From Eubacteriales bacterium (GTDB lineage Bacteria; Bacillota; Clostridia; Oscillospirales; Oscillospiraceae), in assembly GCA_030536515.1 (NCBI GenBank), contig JAUNPV010000010.1, positions 39,710 to 103,709 of the forward strand: a stretch of DNA of 64,000 nt. The letters run 5' to 3'. Of the stretch, positions 1 to 8,840 are shown piece after piece (within the stretch, counting starts at the first letter, position 1; each line of letters begins with the position of its first letter). Below the pieces are notes generated by a model. It was not told where the DNA came from, ran no database searches, and was given only the letters and a program-made list of their open reading frames with translations. The translations under genes were made by a program, and so were the position numbers.

Positions 1-434
1 GGGTGGCCCGGGAGACGGTGGGAGACATCTGCGTGGGCGAGGGTGTCTGCGATTTCTTCGTGACGGCGGAGATTGCCCCCTATATTTTGCAGAATTTCAC
101 CGCCGCCGGCCGGACGAAGCTGCGCATTCAGGAGATTCCCCTGGCCGAGGCCGTCATCCCCGAGCCGGAGGTGAAGGAAATCAAGGACACTCTGGCCTCC
201 CTGCGGCTGGACAGCGTCATTGCGTCCGGCTTTCGCATTGGCCGGTCCCTGGCGGCCCAGCACATTGCCGCCGGGAAGGCCGCCATTGACGGTCTGCCCT
301 GCGACAAGCCCGACCGGCCTGTGGCCCAGGGTATGAAAATCTCCGTCCGGGGCCTGGGCAAGCTGAAGCTCCAGACCGTCGGCGGGCGGACCAAAAAGGA
401 CAGAATTTCGGTGGTCATCCACCGGTATGTGTGA
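1..434 (+). CDS. ylmH: YlmH-like S4-domain RNA-binding protein, 3' part
   Basis: The last 143 codons of a gene that begins left of the window; the GTG at base 3 is almost certainly an internal valine. The C-terminal part (about residues 68-120 of the visible piece) has the S4 RNA-binding pattern, with RLDSVIASGFRIGRS followed by AAGKAAIDG and a basic strand near the end. This matches the YlmH family, which in Firmicutes lies near division genes and is associated with ribosome rescue and quality control. The next gene starts 10 bases downstream, so the two are probably cotranscribed. The family call is by pattern recognition. Confidence 0.8.
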   Translation, partial: VARETVGDICVGEGVCDFFVTAEIAPYILQNFTAAGRTKLRIQEIPLAEAVIPEPEVKEIKDTLASLRLDSVIASGFRIGRSLAAQHIAAGKAAIDGLPCDKPDRPVAQGMKISVRGLGKLKLQTVGGRTKKDRISVVIHRYV

Positions 435-443
435 GGTAATGTT

Positions 444-647
444 ATGGACATGAACGAAGTCATCGCCAGAATCAACGTCCTGGCCAGAAAAGCAAAGCAG
501 GGTCCCCTGACCCCCGAGGAGCTCCGGGAGCGGGATGCTCTCCGCCGCCGGTACATCGATTCCGTCAAGCAGAGCCTGGTGGGCCAGCTGGATAACACCT
601 ACATCCTGGAGCCCGACGGCACCAAGCACAAGCTGCCGCATAAATAA
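444..647 (+). CDS. DUF896 (YnzC-type) small cytosolic protein
   Basis: A 67-residue protein with the DUF896/UPF0291 pattern: an N-terminal helix (MNEVIARINVLARKAKQ), the LTPEELRERDALRRRYID segment, and a short C-terminal LEPDGTKHKLPHK tail. Family members are short helical-hairpin proteins, with no enzymatic role that I can state. GTTATG precedes the start only 10 bases after the ylmH stop, so it is read as the second gene of that operon. A strong terminator follows at 685-722. The length is normal for the family. Confidence 0.85.
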   Translation: MDMNEVIARINVLARKAKQGPLTPEELRERDALRRRYIDSVKQSLVGQLDNTYILEPDGTKHKLPHK

Positions 648-684
648 TTCCGAATCCCCTTCGAGCTTCGGACTGCTTCTTTTT

Positions 685-722
685 GCCGGAGTTGCACAAA
701 AATGTGCAACTCCGGCCTCTTT
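685..722 (+). terminator. Rho-independent terminator after DUF896 gene
   Basis: A 14-bp perfect stem (GCCGGAGTTGCACA and its complement) with an AAAA loop, followed by CTCTTTT. It closes the ylmH-DUF896 operon. Confidence 0.85.
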
Positions 723-751
723 TCGCCCCAGGGGTGAAAGGAGGTGAAGCT

Positions 752-1159
752 GTGAAGGAACATATCTGCGCAGGACTGGGCATGGTCGGCGGGGCGGTGG
801 CGGCCTTCTTCGGCGGCTGGGACGCCGCCTTTGGGGCGCTGCTGACCTGCATGGGGGTGGATTTTCTCTCCGGGAGCCTGGTGGCTCTGGTGTTCCACAA
901 AAGCAAAAAGACCGGCTCCGGGGCCTACAATTCCGCCTACGGCCTGAAGGGCCTGTGCCGCAAGGGCCTGATGCTCCTGCTGGTGCTGGTAGGCGTCCAG
1001 ACAGACGCCCTGCTGGGCGTGGACTACACCCGAAACGCCGTGTGCCTTGGCCTGTGCGCCAACGAGATTTTGTCCATCGTGGAAAATCTGGGCCTGGCGG
1101 GAATTCCCATGCCAAGGGCTATTGTAAGGGCGCTGGAGCAGTTGCAGGAAAAGGAATAG
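752..1159 (+). CDS. Phage-holin-family small membrane protein
   Basis: A 135-residue protein with three or four hydrophobic segments: GLGMVGGAVAAFFGG, AFGALLTCMGVDFLSGSLVAL, LMLLLVLVGVQTDALLG, and a later weaker one. The central FxxKxxxTGSGAYNSAYGLKGLCRK stretch resembles the toxin-secretion/phage-lysis holin family. The GTG at 752 is chosen because AAAGGAGGTGAAGC lies directly before it; longer in-frame starts fall inside the upstream terminator hairpin. Such genes occur singly in clostridial chromosomes as well as in prophages, and no other phage genes are nearby. A short diverged copy of its 3' end is found at 3438-3488. Confidence 0.75.
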   Translation: MKEHICAGLGMVGGAVAAFFGGWDAAFGALLTCMGVDFLSGSLVALVFHKSKKTGSGAYNSAYGLKGLCRKGLMLLLVLVGVQTDALLGVDYTRNAVCLGLCANEILSIVENLGLAGIPMPRAIVRALEQLQEKE

Positions 1160-1168
1160 GGAGGATAG

Positions 1169-1198
1169 CGGCAGCCGAGTTTCGGCTGCCGTTTTTTT
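1169..1198 (+). terminator. Terminator after holin-like gene
   Basis: CGGCAGCCGA pairs with TCGGCTGCCG and is followed by a run of seven T residues. An analogous hairpin follows the holin fragment at 3496-3529. Confidence 0.85.
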
Positions 1199-1240
1199 CT
1201 TCTTTCCTTTCTCCACGGCTTCTGATATAATGACAAAAAT
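1199..1240 (+). promoter_or_regulatory. Orphan copy of the ygiQ promoter segment
   Basis: This stretch carries TATAATGACAAAA (TATAAT at 1226-1231) in the same context as 3121-3158 and 5333-5370, where it precedes the ygiQ start. Here no ygiQ sequence follows, and the sequence turns AT-rich. It looks like a leftover of the original holin-terminator-promoter-ygiQ arrangement. Confidence 0.5.
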
Positions 1241-1333
1241 GGGGTTTTACTCCTTTGATATTGAAAAGCTGGAATTAAAAAACACGCAGTTGATCAACAC
1301 ACATAGAAGCCTGCGGTCATTTTTATCTTTTTG

Positions 1334-1362
1334 TTGAAACGCATTTGTTAATATGCTATACT
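1334..1362 (+). promoter_or_regulatory. Sigma-A-type promoter for first membrane paralog
   Basis: TTGAAA (1334-1339), a 17-base spacer, and TATACT (1357-1362) with an extended TGC before the -10. The same design recurs before the second paralog at 3535-3563. Confidence 0.75.
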
Positions 1363-1396
1363 AAATGATAGTATCAATTTAGGAGGATACTTTGTC

Positions 1397-3073
1397 ATGC
1401 TTGAATTACAGAAATATAAAAACAATTTCGAGCGTTTTCTCATTGTGCTAGTTATCATGTGTATCATCGCTTACCTGATTGTATATGCAACTATGAACAT
1501 TTTTGGATTTACGCTTTTTTGCGATTCCGATATGTACCTCGATACCTTGATTGCAAAATTGATGTGGGAGCAAAAGACGCTGTTTCCCGATGGATGGGTT
1601 TTTGGCAATCAGTTCTATGTGATTGCCACACCTGTGCTTGCTGCCTTGCTATATGGAATGATAGGCAATGTTAATACTGCAATGGTATTGGCAACTGAGA
1701 TTATGACTTTTTTCATCCTACTATCTTTTTGGAAGCTGCTGCGTGCACTAACAAAGGATTGCCTTGCCATTGCAGTCGGATGTATGCTTCTTCTTTCGTC
1801 CATTATTGCGCCAAACACTCCATACTCCTTCACTTCTCAGCTTTTCTTCCTGCAAGCCAGCTATTACGCCTGTTATTTGATTACATTCTGTGTTGTTTTA
1901 GGAGACTATATTCGGTCCTTTCAAGGAAACAAAGTGAGTATTTCGTGGATATTCTCACTTTTATTGTGCTTTGCTACAGGTATGCAAAGTCTTAGGCAAA
2001 CAGTCATTATGGTGCTTCCTATCCTCGTATGCGAGTTATTTCTTGCTTTTCGACGATTGATATATCGGCAAAAGCCATGGTCCGAAGGAAATTATAGCAG
2101 TTTGATTCATGCTTTCAGCTATGGCATCGCAAATATTTTAGGACTTATCACTATCAACCTACTGAATATCCCCAATACCTCTATATATGGTAATACACAG
2201 CTGACTCCAATTACTCAGATTCTAAAAAAAATTCCGCCCATCTTGGAGTGTCTATTTGAAATTACCGGCTTGAATTTTGGTTTTGCGCAAGGTGCTCCTT
2301 TGCTTCTCATATTTTTCAGCATATCTCTTGTTCTCCTCTTTTCTATTTCCCTTGTCTTGTGGGTTGTACACATAAAAGCGCAGGAAACTCCGCTAAAATT
2401 ATGCTGGCTTGTATGTCTAGTAGGTATAATTGGTGTTTCTCTTTCAACCGTTTTCACAAATACAAATATCAGAACAATCTATCTTTTTCTATGGTATCCT
2501 CTTGCTGCACTTTCTGCAATTACTATTCTCCTCAAAATTCCACGAAAGTATAAATATACGCTTGCTTTGCTCCTGTGTGTTTTTAGTTTTGGAAACCTGT
2601 TTTATAGTTATAAATACGGCGCAGAGCTTGCTCTGCAAAATGATTCATCCCTGGCCGGAAGGGCCTTCCGAAAAGCGAGGGATTACGGTTACAGAAGTTA
2701 TGCAGAAACCCTTGATAATCACGAAAATGCCAAGCAAATGTGCCAATGGGCTATGGATGGGGGCTACGAGTATCTTTATGGCGATTGGATTACCGTTCCC
2801 CATGTAGCTGTTCATTCCGATGGTAAGCTAGAAGCCGGATGTTGGAAGGAAGGTGAGGTTTTTCAGATTCTGGGGTACATAAACCTTCAAAATATCTATG
2901 GAACACTGGAAAATCAAAATGCACTTTATATATTTACGCCTGATGATGAAAAAACGGGCCTTCTCGCCGCTCTGGAGCGAGGAATTACCCTAACGAAGGT
3001 TGCAGAATTCGGAGAGTATATTGCATACACCTCCCCGATTCCACTTATGCAGCGCGGCGAGTCAACCACATAA
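1397..3073 (+). CDS. Polytopic membrane protein, paralog 1 (AT-rich)
   Basis: A 558-residue protein with roughly a dozen hydrophobic segments up to about residue 410, then a soluble C-terminal domain of about 140 residues, probably outside the membrane. I do not recognise a named family. A DSDMY motif in the first loop after TM1 and the many-TM-plus-tail layout are reminiscent of GT-C glycosyltransferases, but this is only a resemblance. It is clearly homologous to the protein at 3593-5281 (shared LMWE-KTLFPDGWVF, GNVNTAMVLAT, LFLWYPL, and a tail with GDW and EFG-Y-AYTSP). Base composition is far more AT-rich than its sister and neighbours, suggesting import. It has its own promoter and terminator. 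Confidence 0.8.
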   Translation: MLELQKYKNNFERFLIVLVIMCIIAYLIVYATMNIFGFTLFCDSDMYLDTLIAKLMWEQKTLFPDGWVFGNQFYVIATPVLAALLYGMIGNVNTAMVLATEIMTFFILLSFWKLLRALTKDCLAIAVGCMLLLSSIIAPNTPYSFTSQLFFLQASYYACYLITFCVVLGDYIRSFQGNKVSISWIFSLLLCFATGMQSLRQTVIMVLPILVCELFLAFRRLIYRQKPWSEGNYSSLIHAFSYGIANILGLITINLLNIPNTSIYGNTQLTPITQILKKIPPILECLFEITGLNFGFAQGAPLLLIFFSISLVLLFSISLVLWVVHIKAQETPLKLCWLVCLVGIIGVSLSTVFTNTNIRTIYLFLWYPLAALSAITILLKIPRKYKYTLALLLCVFSFGNLFYSYKYGAELALQNDSSLAGRAFRKARDYGYRSYAETLDNHENAKQMCQWAMDGGYEYLYGDWITVPHVAVHSDGKLEAGCWKEGEVFQILGYINLQNIYGTLENQNALYIFTPDDEKTGLLAALERGITLTKVAEFGEYIAYTSPIPLMQRGESTT

Positions 3074-3078
3074 GTTTT

Positions 3079-3120
3079 GAGCCATTCTTTTCATCAAGCG
3101 GAAAGAATGGCTCTTTTTCT
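3079..3120 (+). terminator. Terminator after paralog 1
   Basis: GAGCCATTCTTT pairs with AAAGAATGGCTC across an 11-base loop, then TTTTTCTTTTTT. The equivalent hairpin after paralog 2 is at 5293-5329. Confidence 0.85.
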
Positions 3121-3181
3121 TTTTTCCTTTCCCCCAAACTTCTGCTATAATGACAAAAAGAACTTTTAGGAGGTAGGCAAA

Positions 3182-3280
3182 ATGTTTCTGCCCATTTCGA
3201 AGGAGGAAATGCTGGACCGGGGCTGGAAGAGCTGTGATTTTGTTTATGTCATTGGCGATGCCTATAGGGATTCCGTGTAG
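3182..3280 (+). pseudogene. 5' fragment of a ygiQ-type gene
   Basis: A ribosome site and 28 codons closely match the start of the intact YgiQ-family gene at 5393, from [10 protein letters not shown] through [11 protein letters not shown]. The match then breaks and a TAG follows four codons later. The upstream TATAAT (3146-3151), TTAGGAGGTAGG and start codon are also duplicated. It encodes only 32 residues and lacks every catalytic motif, so it is a broken copy left by a duplication or recombination event. Confidence 0.85.
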
Positions 3281-3488
3281 CTATTGGGCTTTAACTTTTG
3301 CTGGAGCCTTGCCCTCGCTTGGGGCTTTATATGCGATTCCTGTTCGTCAGGCCAGAGATTTGCCTCCGCCTTCCTTCAGATTCCGCCTCACGACGTACAC
3401 CCTTGGCTTTGGCTATATTCATCCCACTACCAGACGGATGCAGAGGGCTATCGTAAGAGCGCTGGAACAGTTGCAGAAAGCGGAATAA
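3281..3488 (+). pseudogene. Scrambled segment ending in a holin-gene 3' fragment
   Basis: The last 17 codons (3438-3488) encode MQRAIVRALEQLQKAE, matching the end of the holin-like protein at 752-1159 (MPRAIVRALEQLQEKE). The preceding 150 bases show no clear match to either neighbour. Together with the ygiQ 5' fragment this marks a junction where a holin-end/membrane-gene/ygiQ-start segment was joined in tandem. Confidence 0.65.
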
Positions 3489-3495
3489 TGATGAA

Positions 3496-3529
3496 GCGGG
3501 CAGCCTCACTTGGGGCTGCCCGCTTTTTT
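3496..3529 (+). terminator. Terminator after holin fragment
   Basis: GCGGGCAGCC pairs with GGCTGCCCGC and is followed by TTTTTT. It is a diverged copy of the hairpin at 1169-1198. Confidence 0.8.
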
Positions 3530-3534
3530 ATAGC

Positions 3535-3563
3535 TTGCAACACCCGGAAAATGGTGCTATACT
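3535..3563 (+). promoter_or_regulatory. Promoter for second membrane paralog
   Basis: TTGCAA (3535-3540), 17 bases, and TATACT (3558-3563) with an extended TGC. Confidence 0.75.
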
Positions 3564-3592
3564 AAGGAAAAACGAAAAACAGGAGTTTTAGT

Positions 3593-5281
3593 ATGGCTCA
3601 ATTACAAAAGCGGCGGCTTCCACCTGGATATTGGCTTGCGGGGATGGTGGTTTTCTGTATTTTCGCCTATCTGGTCATCTTTGCCATTATGAATATCTAT
3701 GGCTACAAGCTGTTCTCCGATGCCGATAAATACGCTGACACCCTTCTCTCCCGGCTGATGTGGGAGGAAAAGACCCTGTTTCCGGATGGGTGGGTGTTCA
3801 GCAACCAATATTATGTGGTTGCGACACCTGTGCTGGCTGCGCTTTTTTATGGTGTCACCGGCAATGTAAACACCGCCATGGTCCTGGCCACCGAGCTGAT
3901 GACGCTTTTCATCATTGTCAGCTTTCTGTGGATGACCTTCTCTTTTACCGAGGGCACAGCCCCTGGCCGGTGGCTGCTCTGCCTGTTCGGTCTTCTGCTT
4001 TTGATCTGCTCCACCATGGCCCCGGATATCCACGGGAACCGGCCCTCGGAGATTTTCTTTTTGCAGGCAAGCTATTATGCCTGCTACCTCATCGGCTTTT
4101 TTGTGGTGGTGGGGGATTACGCCCGCACGTTCCGGAGCCGGGAGCGGCGGCTTTGCTCCTGGGGGCTGGCCCTGTTTCTCAGCTTTGCCCTGGGCATTCA
4201 GAGCCTTCGCCAGACGGTTGCCATGATTTTGCCCCTTCTGGCCTACGAGATTTTTCTGGCCCTCCGGCGGCTGTGCCTGCGGCAGCCCCTGTGGACGGCG
4301 GAGACACGCCCCAGCCTTTTCCGGGCCATCAGCTATGCCGCCGCCAATGTCCTTGGCATTTTCACCGTTTCCTGGATTGACCCTCTTCATTCCAGTCTCT
4401 ACGGCAGCTTTCAGCTCACGCCTCTGGACCAGCTCTGGCCCCGCATCCAGGCCCTTTGGCCTGCTTTTCAGGTGATTTCCGGGTTAAAATATTCGGTCAG
4501 TGCCGGGTATTCTCCGTTCTTCACGGTTTTCAGTCTGGTTTTGATTGGCATTGTGGCGGCGGCAATCCTTCTGTGGCTGGCAAACATCCGAAAGTCCGAG
4601 GGGCCTCTGGAAATCTGCTGGCTGGTGTGTCTGATTGGGCTGCTGGGGACCGCCCTGTCCACGGTGGTCATCGGCATCAATATCCGGGATATTTACCTGT
4701 TTCTGTGGTATCCGCTGGTGGCGCTGTCCGGTATCATTCTGATGAAGCACCTGCCACGGTGGTCAAAGGGGCTGCTGATTGTGCTGATTTGTCTGCTGAG
4801 CCTTGTGAATCTGCGCAGCGGCTACACCTACGGTGCCCAGAGCGCCCTGCTGAACAGCCCCTCCTACGCCGGCAAGGCATTCCGGCTGATTCGTGACTAC
4901 GGTTTCAAAAGCTACGCCACCATTGACGAGGATTACCATAACACCGAGGCCCTCTGCGACTGGGCCATGGCTGAGGGCTATGACTACGTCTACGGCGACT
5001 GGTACACCGCTCCCGAAATTGCCGTTCATTCCGGCGGCCGCCTGGCAGCCTGCCACTGGTGGATAGAGAGTGTATTTGTCCCCAACGACCGTCTGATTTA
5101 CCGTCATTTCTACGACGACGAGGACAACGCCAGAGCCGTCTACGTCTTTACAGACCGGGACGAGCAGCTCGCCCTGGACCTGGCAGCCGAACGGGGCGTG
5201 GAACTGACCAGGCAGGCCGAATTCGGCAAATACACCGCCTACACCTCCCCGGTCCAGCTGTTCACCCGCACCTGGGACTGA
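3593..5281 (+). CDS. Polytopic membrane protein, paralog 2 (GC-rich)
   Basis: A 562-residue protein with the same architecture as paralog 1: a short cytoplasmic start, about a dozen membrane segments, and a soluble C-terminal domain of about 140 residues. The shared motifs include KTLFPDGWVFSNQYYV, TGNVNTAMVLAT, QSLRQTV and YGDW. Codon use is GC-rich like the surrounding chromosome, so this is probably the resident copy and 1397-3073 the foreign or diverged allele. No enzymatic motif is certain; a GT-C-like envelope transferase is a guess from layout only. It is monocistronic, with its own promoter and terminator. Confidence 0.8.
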   Translation: MAQLQKRRLPPGYWLAGMVVFCIFAYLVIFAIMNIYGYKLFSDADKYADTLLSRLMWEEKTLFPDGWVFSNQYYVVATPVLAALFYGVTGNVNTAMVLATELMTLFIIVSFLWMTFSFTEGTAPGRWLLCLFGLLLLICSTMAPDIHGNRPSEIFFLQASYYACYLIGFFVVVGDYARTFRSRERRLCSWGLALFLSFALGIQSLRQTVAMILPLLAYEIFLALRRLCLRQPLWTAETRPSLFRAISYAAANVLGIFTVSWIDPLHSSLYGSFQLTPLDQLWPRIQALWPAFQVISGLKYSVSAGYSPFFTVFSLVLIGIVAAAILLWLANIRKSEGPLEICWLVCLIGLLGTALSTVVIGINIRDIYLFLWYPLVALSGIILMKHLPRWSKGLLIVLICLLSLVNLRSGYTYGAQSALLNSPSYAGKAFRLIRDYGFKSYATIDEDYHNTEALCDWAMAEGYDYVYGDWYTAPEIAVHSGGRLAACHWWIESVFVPNDRLIYRHFYDDEDNARAVYVFTDRDEQLALDLAAERGVELTRQAEFGKYTAYTSPVQLFTRTWD

Positions 5282-5292
5282 CCGAAAAACTG

Positions 5293-5329
5293 CGCCATTC
5301 CTCCCACTTTGGAAGGAATGGCGTTTTTT
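5293..5329 (+). terminator. Terminator after paralog 2
   Basis: CGCCATTCC pairs with GGAATGGCG and is followed by six T residues. Confidence 0.85.
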
Positions 5330-5350
5330 CTTCTTCCCTTTCTCCCGAGA

Positions 5351-5362
5351 ATCTGCTATAAT
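5351..5362 (+). promoter_or_regulatory. Extended -10 promoter of ygiQ-type gene
   Basis: TGCTATAAT (-10 at 5357-5362) with only a weak -35. TTAGGAGGTAGG gives the ribosome site before 5393. Copies of this segment lie near 1226 and 3146. Confidence 0.6.
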
Positions 5363-5392
5363 GACAAAATCATCTTTTAGGAGGTAGGAAAA

Positions 5393-7303
5393 ATGTTTCT
5401 GCCCATTTCGAAGGAGGAAATGACCGAGCGGGGGTGGGAGAGCTGTGATTTTGTTTATGTCATTGGCGATGCCTATGTGGACCATCCCAGCTTTGGTCAT
5501 GCCATTATCAGCCGGGTACTGGAGAGCCACGGGTACAGCGTTGGCATTATCTCCCAGCCCGATTGGAAAAATCCCCGGTCCATTGACGTGTTCGGGCGGC
5601 CCCGGCTGGGGTTTCTGGTCACCGGGGGGAATATGGACTCCATGGTCAACCACTATTCCGTCACCAAGCACCGCCGGAAAACCGACGCCTTTACCCCCGG
5701 CGGCGTGATGGGGCGGCGGCCGGACTATGCCACCGTTGTCTACTGCAACCTAATCCGCCAGACCTATAAGGATGTGCCTATTCTGATTGGCGGCATTGAG
5801 GCGAGCCTGCGGCGGCTGGGCCACTACGACTACTGGTCCGAGACCATGAAGCGGTCCATTCTGCTGGACTCCCAGGCGGACCTTTTGATGTACGGCATGG
5901 GCGAAAAGAGCATCGTGGAGATTGCCGACGCCCTCAACGCCGGCATGGCTGCCCGGGACATCACCTATGTGGACGGGACGGTGTTCCGGGCGTCCGAGCT
6001 GGACGAAAGCCTGCCCACGGTGGTCCTTCCCTCTTTTGATGAATTGAAAACCGACAAGCGACGCTACGCCGAGAGCTTCAAAATCCAGTACGGCAACTGC
6101 GACCCCTTCACCGCCAAGCGGCTGGCAGAGCCCTACGGCAGGGAGTTCGTGGTCCAGAACCCGCCTCAGAAGCCTCTGACCACCCAGGAAATGGACGAGG
6201 TCTACGGCCTGCCCTACGAGCGGACCTATCACCCCAGCTACGAAAAGGCCGGAGGGGTCCCCGCCATCGAGGAGGTCAAGTTCAGCCTGGTCAGCAACCG
6301 GGGCTGCTTCGGAGCCTGCTCCTTCTGCGCCCTGACCTTCCACCAGGGCCGCATCATCCAGACCCGGAGCCACGAGTCCATCCTGGCCGAGGCGGAAAAA
6401 ATGGTGAAGGACAAGGATTTCAAGGGCTACATCCACGATGTGGGCGGCCCCACCGCCAATTTCCGGCACCCGGCCTGCGACAAGCAGCTGACCAAGGGGG
6501 CCTGCGGCGGCCGCCAGTGCCTGTACCCCACCCCCTGCAAAAACATGAAGGCCGACCACTCCGACTACATCGCCCTGCTTCGCAAGCTGCGGAAGATTCC
6601 CGGGGTGAAGAAGGTATTCGTCCGCAGCGGCATCCGGTTTGACTACCTGCTGGCGGACAAGAAGGACACCTTCTTCCGGGAGCTGGTCCAGCACCACATC
6701 TCCGGCCAGCTGAAGGTGGCCCCGGAGCACGTGTCCGACGCCGTGCTGGCCCGGATGGGCAAGCCCCGAAACGAGGTTTACAACCGGTTTGTGGAGAAAT
6801 ACTTTGCGCTGAACAGGCAGTACGGCATGAACCAGTTTCTGGTGCCCTACCTCATGTCCAGCCACCCGGGCTCTACCCTGAAGGAGGCCGTGGAGCTGGC
6901 GGAGTACATCCGGGACATGGGCTACAACCCGGAGCAGGTCCAGGACTTCTACCCCACCCCCTCCACGCTGTCCACGGTGATGTACTACACCGGCCTGGAC
7001 CCCCGGACCATGGACCGGGTCTACGTGCCCACGGACCCCCACGAAAAGGCCATGCAGCGGGCGCTGATTCAGTACCGGAACCCCAAAAACTACTATCTGG
7101 TCCGGGAGGCCCTCCTGGCCGCCCACCGGGAGGACCTGATTGGCTCCGGCCCCAAGTGCCTCATCCGGGCCGTGCCGCCAAGAGCCGGAGGCCACGCAGC
7201 CCCGCCGCCCAAGGCCCCGGCCAAGGGGAAACCGGCGGCGAAAAAGCCGGAGGTCCGAAAGGTCCCGCCGAAAAAAGTGGCCGTAAAGGGGAAGAAGCGG
7301 TAA
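5393..7303 (+). CDS. YgiQ-family radical SAM protein
   Basis: A 636-residue member of the YgiQ (UPF0313) radical SAM family. The N-terminal part (about 1-290) is the family-specific domain. The radical SAM core follows, with the [4Fe-4S]-binding CFGACSFC (CX3CX2C) near residue 305, then the [13 protein letters not shown] and [18 protein letters not shown] motifs. The last 50 or so residues are a low-complexity tail rich in Lys, Pro and Ala, possibly nucleic-acid binding. The reaction of the family is not established to my knowledge. ATG 5393 is supported by a strong ribosome site. Confidence 0.9.
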   Translation: MFLPISKEEMTERGWESCDFVYVIGDAYVDHPSFGHAIISRVLESHGYSVGIISQPDWKNPRSIDVFGRPRLGFLVTGGNMDSMVNHYSVTKHRRKTDAFTPGGVMGRRPDYATVVYCNLIRQTYKDVPILIGGIEASLRRLGHYDYWSETMKRSILLDSQADLLMYGMGEKSIVEIADALNAGMAARDITYVDGTVFRASELDESLPTVVLPSFDELKTDKRRYAESFKIQYGNCDPFTAKRLAEPYGREFVVQNPPQKPLTTQEMDEVYGLPYERTYHPSYEKAGGVPAIEEVKFSLVSNRGCFGACSFCALTFHQGRIIQTRSHESILAEAEKMVKDKDFKGYIHDVGGPTANFRHPACDKQLTKGACGGRQCLYPTPCKNMKADHSDYIALLRKLRKIPGVKKVFVRSGIRFDYLLADKKDTFFRELVQHHISGQLKVAPEHVSDAVLARMGKPRNEVYNRFVEKYFALNRQYGMNQFLVPYLMSSHPGSTLKEAVELAEYIRDMGYNPEQVQDFYPTPSTLSTVMYYTGLDPRTMDRVYVPTDPHEKAMQRALIQYRNPKNYYLVREALLAAHREDLIGSGPKCLIRAVPPRAGGHAAPPPKAPAKGKPAAKKPEVRKVPPKKVAVKGKKR

Positions 7304-7315
7304 AGCACGCCCTCT

Positions 7316-7470
7316 GTAGGGGAGGGTCACCGACCCTCCCGCCGAAAATCCGTCCAGGATTTTCGGATAAACCCGTTTTGCACCAACGAAAATGACAGGG
7401 CGCTCTGTAGGGGAGGGTTATCAACCCTCCCGTCGGCCCCCGGCGAGGGGGCCGCAGCCAGGCTTGATTT
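7316..7470. repeat. Palindromic intergenic repeats (family E)
   Basis: Two copies of GTAGGGGAGGGTnAnCnACCCTCCC (7316 and 7407). The second is followed by CGTCGGCCCCCGGCGAGGGG and GCCGCA. Related elements lie at 23223-23300, 27333-27360, 30603-30690 and 32283-32600. No gene is seen in 7304-7530. Confidence 0.75.
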
Positions 7471-7530
7471 TGCAGAACGCTCAGTTCCAACACAACGGTA
7501 ACGTACAAAAAATCAAAAGGAGGAACCAAT

Positions 7531-8037
7531 ATGGAAATCATCTATCGGGAAGCCACCCCGGGGGACGCTGGGGCACTGCTGGACTTTCTGAAAATCATAG
7601 GCGGAGAAAGTGACAATCTGAACTTCGGCGCAGAAGGGCTGCCCTTCACCGTGGCACAGGAGGAGAAGTTTTTGGAAAAGAACAGCTCCAACGCCCCCGG
7701 CTATCGGATGCTGCTGGCCCTGGATGGAGATAATGTTGTGGGGAGTTCCACAGTGGAGAAATACAGCTCCCACCGCAGCGCCCACCGCTGTCAGTTTTCC
7801 ATTGCTGTCAGAAAAAGTCACTGGGGGAAAGCCATTGGCAGCGGCCTCATGGAACGGCAGCTGGAATTTGCCAAAAAGGCCGGTGCGGAGATTATGCAGC
7901 TGGCGGTCCGCTCGGACAATGTCCGGGCCATGGGGCTGTACAAAAAGTTCAGCTTTGTCCCCTTCGGCACCTATCCCCGGTTTTTCAAAATCGGCGGGGC
8001 ATATTTCGATGCGGTGTATATGACGAAATCGCTGTAA
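7531..8037 (+). CDS. GNAT-family N-acetyltransferase
   Basis: A 168-residue protein with the GNAT fold signature. The acetyl-CoA-binding motif A is visible as HWGKAIGSGLMERQLEFAKKAG at about residues 92-113, followed by LAVRSDNVRAMGLYKKFSF, the typical motif B region with its N-x-RAxxLYxKxGF pattern. The substrate cannot be inferred. AAAGGAGG lies nine bases before the ATG. It is a single gene with its terminator at 8044-8074, which it shares with the convergent esterase gene. Confidence 0.85.
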   Translation: MEIIYREATPGDAGALLDFLKIIGGESDNLNFGAEGLPFTVAQEEKFLEKNSSNAPGYRMLLALDGDNVVGSSTVEKYSSHRSAHRCQFSIAVRKSHWGKAIGSGLMERQLEFAKKAGAEIMQLAVRSDNVRAMGLYKKFSFVPFGTYPRFFKIGGAYFDAVYMTKSL

Positions 8038-8043
8038 AAAAAG

Positions 8044-8074
8044 CATCCTGAGCGCTGCTCAGGATGTTTTTTTT
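8044..8074. terminator. Terminator between convergent genes
   Basis: CATCCTGAGC pairs with GCTCAGGATG across a GCT loop, followed by eight T residues on the + strand. It overlaps the stop codon of the reverse-strand esterase gene. Confidence 0.85.
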
Positions 8075-8840
8075 ATTTCCGATACATCTCCCAGAAGGCC
8101 ACGGCCTTTTGAAGCCAGCCTTCGCAGGGGAGGCCCTTGCCCAGGCCGACGCCGTGGCCGGTGTTTTTGTATTCGGTGCAGACGCAGCTTACCCCGTTTG
8201 CATCCAGGGCAGCCATGAGCATTTTGCTGTTTTCCGGGTCCACGCAGTCGTCGTCCTCCCCCCACCACAGGAAGGTGGGCGGGTAGGCTTCGGTAATCTG
8301 GGTTTCCACGCTGGTCCGATAAACGGTCTCCGGGCTGGGGTCCGGGCCGAGGAGGTGGTCCCTGGAGCCCTGGTGGGCCTTTTCCCCCATGGTCACCACC
8401 GGGTAAAGCAGCACCATGGCCCCGGGCCGGGGCAGGTCAAAGTGTTTCCAGCCCATGGACTCGGTGCCGAAGCTGGCGGCCAGGTGGCCACCCGCCGAGG
8501 CGCCCCAGACGGAGTAGCCGGTCATGTCCAGCTTCCAGCGTTTTGCCTTGGCGAACAGCTCCCGGACGGCCCGGGCCAGGTCCTCCTGGGGGGCGGGGTA
8601 ACGGCCCTTCTCCCGGACCCGGTAGTAAAGGACCACGGCGTGAATGCCCATGGCGTTCAGCTCCCTGGCCAGGGGACGGCCCTCGATGGTGGTGCACACC
8701 CGCCGGTAGCCGCCGCCGGGTATCAAAATCGCCACAGGATGGACCTTGCCGTCCCGGACGAGATACGGACGGATGCCGTAGGCATTTTTCCGCATTGTAT
8801 CAAAAAACAGTCCAATTTTCTGCCGAAGCGGTCTATCCAT
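8073..8840 (-). CDS. Alpha/beta hydrolase, esterase/lipase-like
   Basis: A 255-residue alpha/beta-hydrolase. The oxyanion-hole loop IPGGGY lies near residue 42, the nucleophile elbow GASAGG (GxSxG) follows GYSVW, the acid is probably Asp in EDDDCVDPENS, and the base is His in GHGVGLG. This set fits the HSL/BD-FAE-type esterases. The ATG at 8840 is preferred because AGGAGG sits 8 bases upstream and the start overlaps the folA stop (TGATG). An upstream ATG at 8864 lacks a ribosome site. It is translationally coupled to folA, though no folate role is evident. Confidence 0.85.
   Translation of the reverse strand: MDRPLRQKIGLFFDTMRKNAYGIRPYLVRDGKVHPVAILIPGGGYRRVCTTIEGRPLARELNAMGIHAVVLYYRVREKGRYPAPQEDLARAVRELFAKAKRWKLDMTGYSVWGASAGGHLAASFGTESMGWKHFDLPRPGAMVLLYPVVTMGEKAHQGSRDHLLGPDPSPETVYRTSVETQITEAYPPTFLWWGEDDDCVDPENSKMLMAALDANGVSCVCTEYKNTGHGVGLGKGLPCEGWLQKAVAFWEMYRK

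Noticed and set aside
752-1159. Prophage remnant
   Set aside because: A single holin-like gene with no other phage genes around; such genes are common on clostridial chromosomes.
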